Shown: positions 28,163-38,350 of the stretch, piece after piece
Layout of the letters: each line of letters opens with the position of its first letter
Numbering within the stretch: the stretch's first letter is position 1
Source of the DNA: Oceaniovalibus sp. ACAM 378
GTDB lineage: Bacteria > Pseudomonadota > Alphaproteobacteria > Rhodobacterales > Rhodobacteraceae
NCBI RefSeq assembly: GCF_008085915.1
Contig: NZ_VSJK01000009.1
Location: forward strand, 124,001-188,000
Length of the DNA stretch: 64,000 nucleotides
Reading direction: 5' to 3'
Notes under the pieces: generated by a model
Database searches by the model: none
What the model saw: only the letters and a program-made list of their open reading frames with translations
Told to the model about the DNA's origin: nothing
Translations under genes and position numbers: made by a program

Positions 28163-28981
28163 TTAATTCAGCGTCTCGAACCAGTTGAGCGCCAGTGTGG
28201 CCCAGCCTTTGGGGATGCCATGCGTCCCGGGATGCAGGGCGAATTCCAGCGCCGTGCCGGGGGCGCAGTCCTCCCAGCGGCGAATCCAGAAATTGCCAAT
28301 CGTGTCAAAGGCATCGGGGCGCATCATGTCGCAGCCGTTCTCTGCCCGCCAGATCACCATGGCGTTCCACACATCGCCCTGTTTGATCGCGCCGCCACCC
28401 AGTGGCCGACCCTCCAGCGGGACAGTGGTATCGCGCCAGCCGTGCGTGTGCAGCAGGCGCACCGGCCCGGCACAATCCGTCGGGTGCGGTCGCCAGAAAC
28501 TGCCCGCCACCGGGGCATAGGCGGCAAAGGCGCCGGGATCTTCACAAGCGATATAGCTGGTCATTGATCCGCCGATGGAAAATCCCGCAAGCAGGATCGC
28601 GTTGCGGTCCACGCCGAACCTTGTGGCGGCGTCATCGGCCACCTGTTTCAGAAACGCCAGTTCGTCGCGTTGTTTCGGGCGGTCGGGGTGAAACGACCAG
28701 CCGGTTGAAAACCGTCCGGGGCGCTCCATGCCATCGGGGCCAATCAGCGCATAACCGCGTGACAGGATCGTGTCCGACATGCCGGTGTTGCGGATCGCGC
28801 CGATCCCCTTGCCGCCCGCACCATGCAGAAACATCACGGCAGGCACGTCGCCGGACGCGCCGTCGGGCAGGGCAATGTGATAGGTGCCCAGGGGCACGCG
28901 GCAAGGCTCGGGGGCGTCAAGGCACCCGGCCATGGCAGGCCCAACCGACAGTGCGAACAATGCGAGGGCGGCGCGGATCAT
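28163..28981 (-). CDS. PHB-depolymerase-like exported esterase (LpqC type)
   Basis: The 272-residue alpha/beta hydrolase starts at ATG 28981, overlapping the rhodanese stop (ATGA). It has an export signal with AGC at 18-20, which may be a lipobox, the oxyanion region FLHGAGGKG, nucleophile S135 in GFSIG, and the late HTHGWRDTTVPL segment with a probable catalytic aspartate/histidine. Related proteins cleave polyhydroxybutyrate or feruloyl esters; substrate here unknown. It is the last gene of a five-gene unit of exported proteins. Confidence 0.85.
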   Translation of the reverse strand: MIRAALALFALSVGPAMAGCLDAPEPCRVPLGTYHIALPDGASGDVPAVMFLHGAGGKGIGAIRNTGMSDTILSRGYALIGPDGMERPGRFSTGWSFHPDRPKQRDELAFLKQVADDAATRFGVDRNAILLAGFSIGGSMTSYIACEDPGAFAAYAPVAGSFWRPHPTDCAGPVRLLHTHGWRDTTVPLEGRPLGGGAIKQGDVWNAMVIWRAENGCDMMRPDAFDTIGNFWIRRWEDCAPGTALEFALHPGTHGIPKGWATLALNWFETLN

Positions 28982-29451
28982 GACCGGTCCACCGGCAGGT
29001 CCCGCGCCAGCCATCCCGGCCCGGCAGCCGAGCCCAGCATGCCTTCGGGCACATCAATGATCCTTGTGAACCCTGCGTCGCGCAGCAAGTTGCCCAGCCG
29101 CGCCGACCGCACCCCCCGGGCACAGATCAGGGCAATCGGTGCATCACGGTTGCCGTTCACCGTTTCGGACAGGGCGGCGATGAAATCGTCGCGGCGCAGG
29201 TCCATCCGCGCAGCACCTGCCGGGCTGCCGGTTTTCACCCATTCGTCGGGGCGGCGGATGTCGATCATGGTGATTTCGCCTTCTGTGGCCATGCGGTACG
29301 CTTCGGGGGCGCTCAGCGTTTCTCCGGCAAAGTCTTCGGTGATCGCGGCATAGAATTGGCTGCGCCCGTCCAGCACGAGATAGGCGGTGCCCAGAGCGGC
29401 CAGACCGCCGAAGACACCGACAAGCAACCAGCGGCGGATCGGTTTGTCCAC
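28978..29451 (-). CDS. membrane-anchored rhodanese-like protein
   Basis: A GTG start (29451) opens 157 residues. One membrane helix (about 8-27) anchors a single rhodanese domain facing the periplasm. The active-site loop is CARGVRS with C110, which has the six-residue length of sulfurtransferases. MIDIRRPDEW is the standard rhodanese strand. It probably moves sulfane sulfur or acts in thiol redox chemistry next to the Sco1-like protein encoded two bases upstream. The true sulfur donor is unknown. Confidence 0.85.
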   Translation of the reverse strand: MDKPIRRWLLVGVFGGLAALGTAYLVLDGRSQFYAAITEDFAGETLSAPEAYRMATEGEITMIDIRRPDEWVKTGSPAGAARMDLRRDDFIAALSETVNGNRDAPIALICARGVRSARLGNLLRDAGFTRIIDVPEGMLGSAAGPGWLARDLPVDRS

Positions 29452-29452
29452 T

Positions 29453-30013
29453 TTATCCCGCCGCTTTCAGCCGGGCGCGCAGGATATCGCCCGCTTGCTC
29501 GACGCTCAGGATCGGCGGAAGCAGGCTCAGCACCTCGCCCGTGGGGGACAACAGATAGATAAAACTGCCGTGGGAAAAGATCGGGCCGTATTGCGGATCG
29601 TCGAAAATATGTTCGAACTCGACCTGAAACGCGTCATAGGCCACCTGCAAAGCCTCGGGGGTGCCGGTCAGGCCGATGAAATCGGGATGCAGGTATTCCA
29701 GCGGCGGGCCGATGGTTTCAACGGTGTCCCGCGCCGGATCAACGGTGATCAGCACGGGGCGCACCGGCATTCCCGCCGCGCCCATATCGGTGGCAATCTC
29801 GGCCATCAGGGGCAGGGCGACGGAACATATCTGCTGACAGTTGGCATAGCCGAAGAACAGCAGTTGCGGCCAACCGTCGGGATCAGATTGCGAGTGCTGC
29901 GCGCCGGATTGATCGGTCAGGGTGAACGCGCCGCCCACATCGAAGGGCAGACCTGCGGCGAAAGATGCGCCGCCAAGAGACAACGCGCCGATAACTGTGG
30001 CGGTGCGGATCAT
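29453..30013 (-). CDS. Sco1/SenC-type thioredoxin-fold protein
   Basis: The 186-residue exported protein has a signal peptide (about 1-20, ending FAA) and the Sco copper site: C59 and C63 in CQQIC, with H148 in FSHGSF. Family members deliver copper to the CuA site of cytochrome oxidase or act as thiol-disulfide reductases. No oxidase genes lie nearby, so it may serve the neighbouring Cys-containing proteins instead. The start overlaps the stop of the upstream gene by four bases. Confidence 0.9.
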   Translation of the reverse strand: MIRTATVIGALSLGGASFAAGLPFDVGGAFTLTDQSGAQHSQSDPDGWPQLLFFGYANCQQICSVALPLMAEIATDMGAAGMPVRPVLITVDPARDTVETIGPPLEYLHPDFIGLTGTPEALQVAYDAFQVEFEHIFDDPQYGPIFSHGSFIYLLSPTGEVLSLLPPILSVEQAGDILRARLKAAG

Positions 30014-30585
30014 TCGAACAACAACTCCTTGATGTCCTTGTCCGTCTCGAGGCCCAATCCGAAATATCCATCCTTGGCGATTGCGGCTTTCACGCGCGGG
30101 TCACGTCGATACCACGGGCCTTTGCCCGCAGCCTCGGGGTTTTTCTCGGCCCAAACCTTGGTCCAACTGTCGGCTTTGGTCCATTCCGCGTCGCCCACTT
30201 TGCGGATCAGTTGCACCTGATAAATGTTGACCGCCCCCAGATCGGGATCGTCGATCAGCAACCCGTCAACCTCGACCTCGGCACCACAGAACGGCAGCAG
30301 TTCGGCAACCGCACCGTTGAATGCAGCCTGACTGTTCTTGTTGGGCAGTACCAGAACATCGTCGGCGGCGCGGACCAGACCCAGTTGCCGATCTCCACCG
30401 CCGCAATTCTCGGGGCAATCACCGGTTAACTCACAGAGCACATCCACGACCTGCGCCTGAAACAGCGCCGGCTGTTCGGCGTAGAGGTTCCAGGATTTCG
30501 CATGACTGCCCTCCGAGAAATCCTGCGCCACTGCAGGCGTGGCGAGAACCAAAAGTGCGGGGATCAGCTGTCTCATGGAGATCAT
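30010..30585 (-). CDS. exported protein with four cysteines, unknown
   Basis: I do not recognise the family. The 191-residue product has a signal peptide (about 1-20, ending AVAQ). The mature part has four cysteines (C51, C57, C61, C100); the first three form C-x5-C-x3-C in ELTGDCPENCGGG, a possible metal or disulfide site. The C-terminal half has WYRRDPRVKAAIAKDGYFGL. It is coupled by ATGA overlaps to an upstream Cys-containing protein and to the Sco1-like protein downstream, which suggests it is a partner or target in copper or thiol chemistry. Confidence 0.7.
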   Translation of the reverse strand: MISMRQLIPALLVLATPAVAQDFSEGSHAKSWNLYAEQPALFQAQVVDVLCELTGDCPENCGGGDRQLGLVRAADDVLVLPNKNSQAAFNGAVAELLPFCGAEVEVDGLLIDDPDLGAVNIYQVQLIRKVGDAEWTKADSWTKVWAEKNPEAAGKGPWYRRDPRVKAAIAKDGYFGLGLETDKDIKELLFE

Positions 30586-31034
30586 CGCTCGCCCTCCGGA
30601 ACCGCAAAGGGGGGAACCGGGCCGTAATCCTCGTGGTTCTGCACGGTGATCCCGTCGTCTGTCACCACATTTTCCACGACCAGATAATTCAGCCCATCGC
30701 GTTCATACAGCATTCCGTCGGCTTCGATTCGGTGACTGGCCAGCTTCAGTTGCGTGTCGCCCCCGGCGCTGTCAGCACTGCCTTCGATCTTGAGCACCAT
30801 ATAGACGGTGCCGTCTTCGGCCAGCAGCCCCACGGGAATGCCGCCCGCCGAACACCACAGGGCGCAGGTGTGATGCGCGCTGCCGACAACCGCATCAGGC
30901 CCGCCCATTACGCCTGAGAAATAGCACCATGTATCAATGATTTCACCGGTGACCTGAATACGGGTGCCCTCAGCCGCCATACCCGCGCCCGCAAGCGCGA
31001 TCAATCCGCCTGCAAGGGAAATGGCTCGCAACAT
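30582..31034 (-). CDS. exported His/Cys-motif protein, unknown
   Basis: First gene of the five-gene unit; family not recognised. The 150-residue protein has a signal peptide (about 1-20, ending AGMA). A compact beta-rich domain follows, with C37 and the motif HHTCALWC (H54, H55, C57, C61), a plausible metal-binding or redox site, then SAGGIPVGLLAEDG. The alternating strands (QVTGEIIDTW, VYMVLKIEG, YLVVENVV) suggest an OB-type barrel. A link to the Sco1-like protein is inferred from operon position. Confidence 0.7.
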   Translation of the reverse strand: MLRAISLAGGLIALAGAGMAAEGTRIQVTGEIIDTWCYFSGVMGGPDAVVGSAHHTCALWCSAGGIPVGLLAEDGTVYMVLKIEGSADSAGGDTQLKLASHRIEADGMLYERDGLNYLVVENVVTDDGITVQNHEDYGPVPPFAVPEGER

Positions 31035-31166
31035 CAGCGTTCTCCTGTCTGCGGGTGGATGATGGTTCAGACTGGCACAGGTCAGCCATTCGGGGAACCA
31101 TGTTTTACCTAGGATAAAGCAGGTGTGAACGGGTCGAGGTGAGGTGCCTCTGTTGGCCTTGCCGCG

Positions 31167-32006
31167 TCAGGCGGTTTGCGGTCGCAGCCCCAGAATTTCG
31201 CGTGCCTGCTGCCATGTGGCCACCGGGCGCGAATATTGCTCGCATACCGCGACCGTGCGGCGCACCAGCGCGGCATTGGACGCGGCAAGGGTGTCGCGGT
31301 CCAGCCGCACGTTATCCTCAAGCCCGGTGCGTGCGTGGCCGCCTTGGGAAATCGCCCAGTCGTTCAGCACGGCCTGATTGGCGCCGATCCCGGCAGCGCA
31401 CCATGGCGCATCTGGTCCAAACAGCCGCCGCACGGTCGCGAGATAGAAATCGAACACATGGCGGTCGGCGGGCATGGCATTTTTCACCCCCATGACGAAT
31501 TGGACATAGGGCGTGTCGCGGATCTGGCCGTTACGGTACATTTCGCCGGCCTTGAGGATATGGCTCAGATCGAAGGCCTCGATCTCGGGCTTTACATCGT
31601 GGGTCAGCATTTCGGCGGCCAGCCAATCCACCAGAGCGGGCGGATTTTCATAGACGCGCGTGGGAAAGTTGTTCGATCCGACGGCAAGGGATGCCATATC
31701 AGGGCGCAGGGGCAGCATCCCGCCCCGCTCGGGTCCCGCACCTGACCGCCCACCGGTCGACAGTTGAATGATCATTCCGGGGCAGTGTTCTGCGATCCCC
31801 TCCATCAGGCGGGCGAACTTTTCGGGGTCGGATGTGGGGGTCTGGTCATCGTTGCGCACATGGGCATGAACGATGCTGGCCCCGGCCTCGAACGCCGCAT
31901 GGGTCGATTCCACCTGTTCGGAAATCGTGGTCGGCACGGCGGGATTGTCGGCCTTGGTCGGAACCGATCCGGTAATCGCGACGCAGATGATGCATGGTGT
32001 GGTCAT
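31167..32006 (-). CDS. BKACE-family beta-keto acid cleavage enzyme
   Basis: The 279-residue enzyme matches the family first described as 3-keto-5-aminohexanoate cleavage enzyme. These enzymes react a beta-keto acid with acetyl-CoA to give acetoacetate and a new acyl-CoA, using a zinc ion. The likely metal-binding HAHVRN segment is present, with IQLSTGGRSGAG and GIGANQ. It begins only 10 bp after the pcaHG remnant and so belongs to the former aromatic operon. A beta-ketoadipate-like substrate would fit the context, but this is only inference. Confidence 0.88.
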   Translation of the reverse strand: MTTPCIICVAITGSVPTKADNPAVPTTISEQVESTHAAFEAGASIVHAHVRNDDQTPTSDPEKFARLMEGIAEHCPGMIIQLSTGGRSGAGPERGGMLPLRPDMASLAVGSNNFPTRVYENPPALVDWLAAEMLTHDVKPEIEAFDLSHILKAGEMYRNGQIRDTPYVQFVMGVKNAMPADRHVFDFYLATVRRLFGPDAPWCAAGIGANQAVLNDWAISQGGHARTGLEDNVRLDRDTLAASNAALVRRTVAVCEQYSRPVATWQQAREILGLRPQTA

Positions 32007-32016
32007 GGGTAACCCT

Positions 32017-32265
32017 TCAGCTATCGAAAATGATGGTTTCCTGCGAGCCTTGCAGGTGGATATGCGCCGGGCGCCAGTCGTTCATGCCGTTGGGCCAGGG
32101 ATAAGGGCCGGGTTGCACCGTGCGGAATTCAGAACCACCATCGTCGCCGGGGATCACCCGCCCACAGCCACCGAAATTCGGATCGAGCGGTGCCAGATCG
32201 CTTTCCTTGCGATGGTGGGACCGGTCGCGCGGGATGTATCCGTCGGGTTGTGCCGTCTTGCTCAT
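32017..32265 (-). pseudogene. pcaH: pcaH-pcaG deletion fusion (protocatechuate 3,4-dioxygenase remnant)
   Basis: An 82-residue frame, against about 240 for PcaH alone. Residues 1-18 match the PcaH N-terminus (PRDRSHH). About 90 codons are then missing and the frame resumes in the iron-binding half (LAPLDPNFGGCGRV, GPYPWPNG, NDWRPAHIH). After HIH it runs into LQGSQETIIFDS, which fits the PcaG C-terminus (IQGEGETVFFDF in P. putida, from memory), not PcaH. The axial-ligand tyrosine of GGRYRH is lost, while the PYPW tyrosine and both histidines remain. No intact alpha subunit exists here. The start overlaps the pcaC stop. Confidence 0.85.
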
Positions 32266-32642
32266 AGCTCGATCCCCATGTCGCGAAACGTCTCTTTCGC
32301 CAGTTTGATGGCATGGTTGGCCTTGGGAACCCCGGCATAGACCGCCACATGCAGGAACGCCTGCAAAATCTCATCCGGGGTGGCGCCGGTGTTCTGGCTG
32401 GCGCGTATATGCATCGGGATCTCGTCGAAATTTCCCGTCGCGGCAAGCAGCGCCAGCGTCAGCAGCGACCGGTCGCGGTGTGAAATCGTATCGTCGGCCC
32501 ATACCGTGCCCCATGCACCTTCGGTGATCAATTGCTGAAACGGCGCGTCAAACGGGGTTTTCGCCGCCTCGGCGCGGTCGACATGGGCATCGCCCAGCAC
32601 CGCGCGGCGCACGGCCATTCCGGCCTCGTATCGTTCTGACAT
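32262..32642 (-). CDS. pcaC: 4-carboxymuconolactone decarboxylase
   Basis: A 126-residue protein of normal length for PcaC, starting at ATG 32642 with ribosome site AGGAG. It decarboxylates 4-carboxymuconolactone to the enol-lactone in the beta-ketoadipate pathway. The AhpD-like core is intact: DRSLLTLALLAATGNFDEIPMH, then GATPDEILQAFLHVAVYAGVPKA. It lies between two broken pathway genes, so in this strain it either has no substrate, serves another lactone, or survives by recent loss of its neighbours. Confidence 0.9.
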   Translation of the reverse strand: MSERYEAGMAVRRAVLGDAHVDRAEAAKTPFDAPFQQLITEGAWGTVWADDTISHRDRSLLTLALLAATGNFDEIPMHIRASQNTGATPDEILQAFLHVAVYAGVPKANHAIKLAKETFRDMGIEL

Positions 32643-32690
32643 GCAACTGCTCCTGTTATTGGCGGAATGTTTCTGCACTGGCGCGGCCCG

Positions 32691-33383
<693 letters not shown>

Positions 33384-34346
33384 CTAACGTCCGCGAATGC
33401 GTGGATCCAGCGCGTCGCGCAGCCCGTCGCCGATGTAATTCACTGACAGCACGCTCAGCGATATCGCCAGACCGGGCCACATCACCCGTTCGGGATACTG
33501 CTGCAGGTAATCGGTCGAATCAAACAGCAGCCGCCCCCAGGTGGGAAAATCCGAAGGAAACCCGAGCCCAAGAAACGACAAGGCGCTTTCCGTGATGATC
33601 GCGTTGGCGATGCCCAGTGTCGCGCTGACCAGGATGGGGGACATCACATTGGGCAGGATATGGCGCGTGATCATCCGCCGGTCGGGTGTGCCGATGCTGC
33701 GCGCGGCCAGCACGAACTCACGCTCTTTGATCGCCAGAACATCGCCACGCACGATCCGCGCCGTCTGCATCCAGCTTGTCATCCCGATCACCGCGACGAT
33801 GAGAATGAAAATCCCGGTTTCCGGCCCGAACGCCGACCGCAGCGTATCGCGAAACAGCATGATGACCACCAGCAGCAGCGGCAGCAACGGCAGCGCAAGG
33901 AACAGGTCGGTTAGCCGCATCAACAGCCCGTCGAGTCGTCGAAAATATCCGGCCAGAACGCCGATGAGTGTGCCCAGAAACAGCGAGAGCGCCATTGCCA
34001 TCAGACCGACCGCAACACTGGTCTGTCCGCCCGAGATCATCCGCGCCAGCGTGTCGCGGCCCAGTTGATCGGTGCCGAACGGATGCGCAAGGCTGGGTCC
34101 GGCGTTGCGGGCGGGGATATCGATGTATTTTGGGTCAATGTCCCAGAGCAGCGGGCCGACGCCGACCGCCAGCAACATGAGCATGAAGAAACCTAAACCC
34201 GCCACCGCCCCTTTGTGGCGGCGGAACTGATCCCAGACCTCCAGCCATTGATTGCGCGGCAGCGCCGAAAGCCCGGCGGGTTGCGCCGGGCCGACTGCGT
34301 TGTGGATCACCGGGGCGGTTTTGGGGCGGGTTACGGGGTCAGTCAT
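33384..34346 (-). CDS. dipeptide-type ABC transporter permease (DppC/OppC family)
   Basis: Start ATG 34346, preceded by AAGGATC and overlapping the upstream permease gene by 8 bp, gives 320 residues. An N-terminal OppC-type extension precedes six membrane helices. The conserved HPFGTDQLGRDTLARMISGG and the EAA loop (AARSIGTPDRRMITRHILPN) are present. It is the last gene of the transporter operon; the pobA remnant begins 78 bp further on, on the same strand. Confidence 0.93.
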   Translation of the reverse strand: MTDPVTRPKTAPVIHNAVGPAQPAGLSALPRNQWLEVWDQFRRHKGAVAGLGFFMLMLLAVGVGPLLWDIDPKYIDIPARNAGPSLAHPFGTDQLGRDTLARMISGGQTSVAVGLMAMALSLFLGTLIGVLAGYFRRLDGLLMRLTDLFLALPLLPLLLVVIMLFRDTLRSAFGPETGIFILIVAVIGMTSWMQTARIVRGDVLAIKEREFVLAARSIGTPDRRMITRHILPNVMSPILVSATLGIANAIITESALSFLGLGFPSDFPTWGRLLFDSTDYLQQYPERVMWPGLAISLSVLSVNYIGDGLRDALDPRIRGR

Positions 34347-35346
34347 AGCGGATCCTTGGGTCAAGGACGCCATAGAGAATGTCTGCGATCAGATTGAACA
34401 CCACGATCAGGACGGCGAAAATAAAGGTCAGCGTTTGGACCATGGGCAGATCGTTGGCCTGAATCGAAGTGATCAGCAGTTGCCCGATCCCGTTCACCTT
34501 GAACACCTGTTCCGTGATGATCGCCCCGCCAAAGATGCCCGGCACCCCCATTGCGATCACGGTGACGACCGGGATCATCGAATTGCGCAGGACATGCACC
34601 ATGACCACGACGGATTCCGACATTCCTTTGGCCCGGGCGGTCCGGACATAATCCTGATTGAGGTTGTCGAGCATCGACGCGCGCATGAAACGGCTGATCT
34701 GCGCCGTGGTCTGCAACGCCAGAACCATGACGGGCATGATCATCTGCTTTAGCTGCACCTTGAAGCTGGCCCAGTCATTCACGACATGGGTGGTGTCATA
34801 AATCGACGGCAACCAGCCCAGTTTGACCGAGAAGATCACGATCAGCAGCACACCGGAAAAGAACGGCGGCACGGAATAACCGACCATCGAAACGAAGGTG
34901 CCCGCCTGATCGAAGACTGAGTATTGCCGATAGGCCGAGTAGATGCCGATCGGGAGCGCGATCAGCACCCCCACGACATAGGACAGCCCAACCACCCACA
35001 GGGTCTGGGGCAGGCGCTGATAGATGATGTCCATCACCGGGCTGCGGGTTTGCCATGAGATCACCCGCAACTTGCCCTCGGCAAAACCGGTGCCAAAGAT
35101 GTGGTCAACAGTGTTCAACGGTTCGATCCAGAAGAACTGGATCAGCCATTTGGCAAACCGGATATAGCCCGGTTCACCCAGCCCCAGCGCCAGCCGCATC
35201 TTTTCCTTGACCTCGGGCGGGACGGTCAATGGCACCTGCGCCATCGGGTCGCCGGGTGACAAGTCCAGCAGCAGGAAGATCACCAGCGCGATGAACAGCA
35301 GGGTTGGCACCGATATCAGCAAGCGCCTGAAGGTGAAGATCAGCAT
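34339..35346 (-). CDS. dipeptide-type ABC transporter permease (DppB/OppB family)
   Basis: The 335-residue protein has the OppB layout: an N-terminal helix (FTFRRLLISVPTLLFIALV), the periplasmic domain with the PGDPMAQ motif, and the EAA loop VRTARAKGMSESVVVMVHVL. It forms the channel with the overlapping downstream permease. A 150-bp GC-rich gap separates it from the binding-protein gene upstream. Confidence 0.93.
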   Translation of the reverse strand: MLIFTFRRLLISVPTLLFIALVIFLLLDLSPGDPMAQVPLTVPPEVKEKMRLALGLGEPGYIRFAKWLIQFFWIEPLNTVDHIFGTGFAEGKLRVISWQTRSPVMDIIYQRLPQTLWVVGLSYVVGVLIALPIGIYSAYRQYSVFDQAGTFVSMVGYSVPPFFSGVLLIVIFSVKLGWLPSIYDTTHVVNDWASFKVQLKQMIMPVMVLALQTTAQISRFMRASMLDNLNQDYVRTARAKGMSESVVVMVHVLRNSMIPVVTVIAMGVPGIFGGAIITEQVFKVNGIGQLLITSIQANDLPMVQTLTFIFAVLIVVFNLIADILYGVLDPRIRYD

Positions 35347-35496
35347 GGGCGCCTCGTGTCAGGGTCGCGGAGCGGGGGCGGGCGCAGTGCCGGCCGCCCC
35401 CCGGGGGTGCGTCGCGGCAGCCCGCCACACCCCGGCGCGCAGCATTGTCCGCCACACCCCGTGCGCATCGGAAAAACCCGACACGCCCGGCGTGCA

Positions 35497-37242
35497 TCAC
35501 TTGACGCGATACCAGTCAGCGACGTTCCATAGTTCTGAGTCCCAGGTGTTCAGGATAACCCCGCCCAGAGAATTGGAATGCGCCGAAACCCGGCCCCGGT
35601 CGACCAGCGGAAGAACAATATCGGTGTCTTTGGTGATCATATCATTCAACCGTTTGGCGATGCGGCCGCGTTCGTTCAGATCTCCTGTGCGACCCAATTC
35701 GGCGATCAGTTCGTCATAGGCCGGATCGCAGAACCGGTTGATGTTTTCACCCTGCCATTGGCTTTCGGGGCCGGGGATCTTTTCGCAGGTATAGGCGGCC
35801 AGATAGGCCTCGGGGTCGGTACCGTCGAAGTTGTTGGCGAACAGTCCAACGTCGCCATAGAACTTTTGGAATGTGTCGGGCGAACCCGGATCGCCGCCGA
35901 AATAGACCGATCCGTCGATCGCGCGCAGTTCGGTTTCCACACCGATATCGCTCCACCACTGTTTGATCAGGGCCTGAAAATCCTGCCGCACCGCGTTGAC
36001 CGAGGTTTGGAATAGCAACGACAGTTTCTTGCCGTCCTTGTCGCGGATGCCATCGCCGTCACTGTCTGTCCACCCGGCCTCGTCCAGCAACGCCTTGGCA
36101 CGTTCGACGTCCTGAGGCATGCAATCGGTGTTGTCCGAGGCATACATCGCAGGCGCGGGCACCACATTGCAGGTGGCGCGCCCGGCCTGACCATAGCCGA
36201 TCTCGACCAACAAATCGCGGTCGATGGCAATGCTCAGAGCTTTGCGCACACGGCCATCCGACAGGATCGGGTGCGGATGCGTGAGGGTCGAACGCTCGCC
36301 CTCGGGCAGGTCGGCAGAGGGATCGGTCAGGTTTATCTCAATCCGTTCAACCAGTGTGCCGAACGCGGAAACCGGCGTGCCCTTGCCCGCCGCCGCCATG
36401 TTGGCAATCACTTCGGGGGCAAGCAACAGGTTCCATGCATAGTCGTATTCGCCGGTTTCCAGTACCGCACGCCCCGCCGCAGCTGAATCGCCGCCGCCCT
36501 TCAGGGTCAGCGTGGCAAAGGCCGGTTTTGACGGATCGCGATAGTGCGGATTCGCCTCCATGGTGATCACATCGTTCGGGCGGAATTCCTTGACGGTAAA
36601 GGGACCGGTGCCGATTGGGTTGAAGTTTGCATCGGTACATTCGGGCGCGCGGGCACCCATGCATTCGGCAAACTGTGCGGCCTGAAGGATCGGCGACTGG
36701 CCGCCCATGAACGGCAGATAGGGGTTCGGCTTGGGTTCCTTGAACGTTACCTTGACGGTCAGTTCGTCCAGCGCTTCGACGGTTTCGACACCTTCGAATT
36801 TGGCAAGTTGGGCACAGCCGCCATCGGGGTCCATGCAATATTCGGCGGTGAATACCACATCCGCCGAGGTGAAGGCCGTACCGTCGGACCATTTCAGATC
36901 TGGCTTGATCTGCCATGTGATGCTGGTCAGGTCTTCGCTCACGCCGCCATTGGCAATCGTCGGGATCTCGGCCGCCAGAAACGCCACAGGGTTGCCCTCC
37001 TGATCGTAGCGGCCCAGCGGTTCAAGAACCAGCGATGCCGCCTCGGCGTCCTTTGTGCCGCCCGACAGGAACGGGTTCATGATCGACGGCGCCTGCCAAT
37101 AGATGATCTTGACCTCACCATCGCGGCCACGCTCGCCTGTTTGGGTTTCGGCATCGGCCATCGTCGGGGCGACGATCGGGACGACGAACGGGGCAAGCGC
37201 CGCAATGGCGACAGCACCCCGAAGGGCTGTTCTCAATTTCAC
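35497..37242 (-). CDS. ABC transporter substrate-binding protein (peptide/opine family 5)
   Basis: A GTG start at 37242 with AAGGGAG gives 581 residues; the GTGA overlaps the stop of the ATPase gene. The signal peptide is about 1-36. The family 5 fold is evident: [43 protein letters not shown] as the signature region, and a C-terminal [16 protein letters not shown]. It is longer than typical DppA (about 530). The ligand class is peptides or other small compounds. Confidence 0.92.
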   Translation of the reverse strand: MKLRTALRGAVAIAALAPFVVPIVAPTMADAETQTGERGRDGEVKIIYWQAPSIMNPFLSGGTKDAEAASLVLEPLGRYDQEGNPVAFLAAEIPTIANGGVSEDLTSITWQIKPDLKWSDGTAFTSADVVFTAEYCMDPDGGCAQLAKFEGVETVEALDELTVKVTFKEPKPNPYLPFMGGQSPILQAAQFAECMGARAPECTDANFNPIGTGPFTVKEFRPNDVITMEANPHYRDPSKPAFATLTLKGGGDSAAAGRAVLETGEYDYAWNLLLAPEVIANMAAAGKGTPVSAFGTLVERIEINLTDPSADLPEGERSTLTHPHPILSDGRVRKALSIAIDRDLLVEIGYGQAGRATCNVVPAPAMYASDNTDCMPQDVERAKALLDEAGWTDSDGDGIRDKDGKKLSLLFQTSVNAVRQDFQALIKQWWSDIGVETELRAIDGSVYFGGDPGSPDTFQKFYGDVGLFANNFDGTDPEAYLAAYTCEKIPGPESQWQGENINRFCDPAYDELIAELGRTGDLNERGRIAKRLNDMITKDTDIVLPLVDRGRVSAHSNSLGGVILNTWDSELWNVADWYRVK

Positions 37243-38267
37243 AATAGGCTCCCTTGTTGGTTGTTCTTCGGCTCGGTCAATAAATGGCAGGCCACGAAAC
37301 GCCCGGGCTCCACCTCGCGGAATTCGGGGTCGATGGTGGTGCAGATGTCCATCACCTGCGGGCAACGGGTGCAAAAGTTGCATCCCTCGGGTGGGTGTGC
37401 AGGAGACGGCACATCGCCGGTCAGGATCATGCGATTCCGGCGCGCGGCCAGTACCGGATCGGGCTCGGGCACCGCCGAAAGCAGCGCACGGGTATAGGGG
37501 TGCCTTGGGTCGGAGTAGAGCGATTCACGCGGGGCCAGCTCGACGATCCGCCCAAGATACATCACCGCCACCCGGTCAGCGATATGGCGTACCATGGACA
37601 GGTCGTGACTGATGAACAAATAGGTCAGACCTAGCCGGTCCTGTAAATCCTCAAGCAGGTTCACCACCTGCGCCTGAATTGAAACATCCAGTGCGGCAAT
37701 GGGTTCGTCGCAAACGATGAACTGCGGGTTCAGGGCGAGAGCCCGCGCAATGCCGATCCGCTGACGCTGCCCGCCGGAAAATTCGTGCGGATAGCGGTTG
37801 GCGAAATCGTGGTTCAACCCGACCTGATCCATCAATTCGTGAATCCGTGCCAGCCTCTCGGTTTTGTCGAGTCTGGTGTGTTCCTTCAGCGGCTCGCCAA
37901 TGATCGAGGCGACCGTCATGCGCGGGTTCAGCGACGCCAGAGGATCCTGAAACACCATCTGCATGGCGGGGCGCAGTTTGCGCAACTGGTCGGGGGTGGC
38001 CTCGGCGATGTTCGTGCCGCCGATATGGACCGATCCGCCGGTCAGTTCATAGAGCCGCAGGATCGCCCGCCCACACGTCGTCTTGCCGCAGCCCGATTCA
38101 CCGACAAGCCCAAGGGTTTCGCCCCGGTGGATATCGAAGGTCACACCGTCGACAGCCTTTATGGCGCCCACCCGGCGTTGCAGCAAACCGCCATGGACCG
38201 GGAAGTGCATGGTCAGGTTGCGAACCTGCACCAGAGGCGGGGGTGGTTCAGCCAAGGTATCGACCAT
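37239..38267 (-). CDS. dipeptide-type ABC transporter ATPase (DppF/OppF family)
   Basis: The 342-residue subunit has Walker [10 protein letters not shown], signature [16 protein letters not shown], Walker B FIVCDEP and switch histidine ISHDLS. The C-terminal oligopeptide-specific extension carries the cysteine cluster [14 protein letters not shown], a likely iron-sulfur site as in the family. It pairs with the ATPase encoded just upstream. Its stop overlaps the GTG of the binding-protein gene. Confidence 0.95.
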   Translation of the reverse strand: MVDTLAEPPPPLVQVRNLTMHFPVHGGLLQRRVGAIKAVDGVTFDIHRGETLGLVGESGCGKTTCGRAILRLYELTGGSVHIGGTNIAEATPDQLRKLRPAMQMVFQDPLASLNPRMTVASIIGEPLKEHTRLDKTERLARIHELMDQVGLNHDFANRYPHEFSGGQRQRIGIARALALNPQFIVCDEPIAALDVSIQAQVVNLLEDLQDRLGLTYLFISHDLSMVRHIADRVAVMYLGRIVELAPRESLYSDPRHPYTRALLSAVPEPDPVLAARRNRMILTGDVPSPAHPPEGCNFCTRCPQVMDICTTIDPEFREVEPGRFVACHLLTEPKNNQQGSLL

Positions 38268-38350
38268 GGCGCGCTCCTCGCTTCCTTGCAGTTGCTCCTC
38301 GCGGGGCGGGCTTGCGCGATGAGGGACGCAAGGACCGAAGAGCGCCCGGC

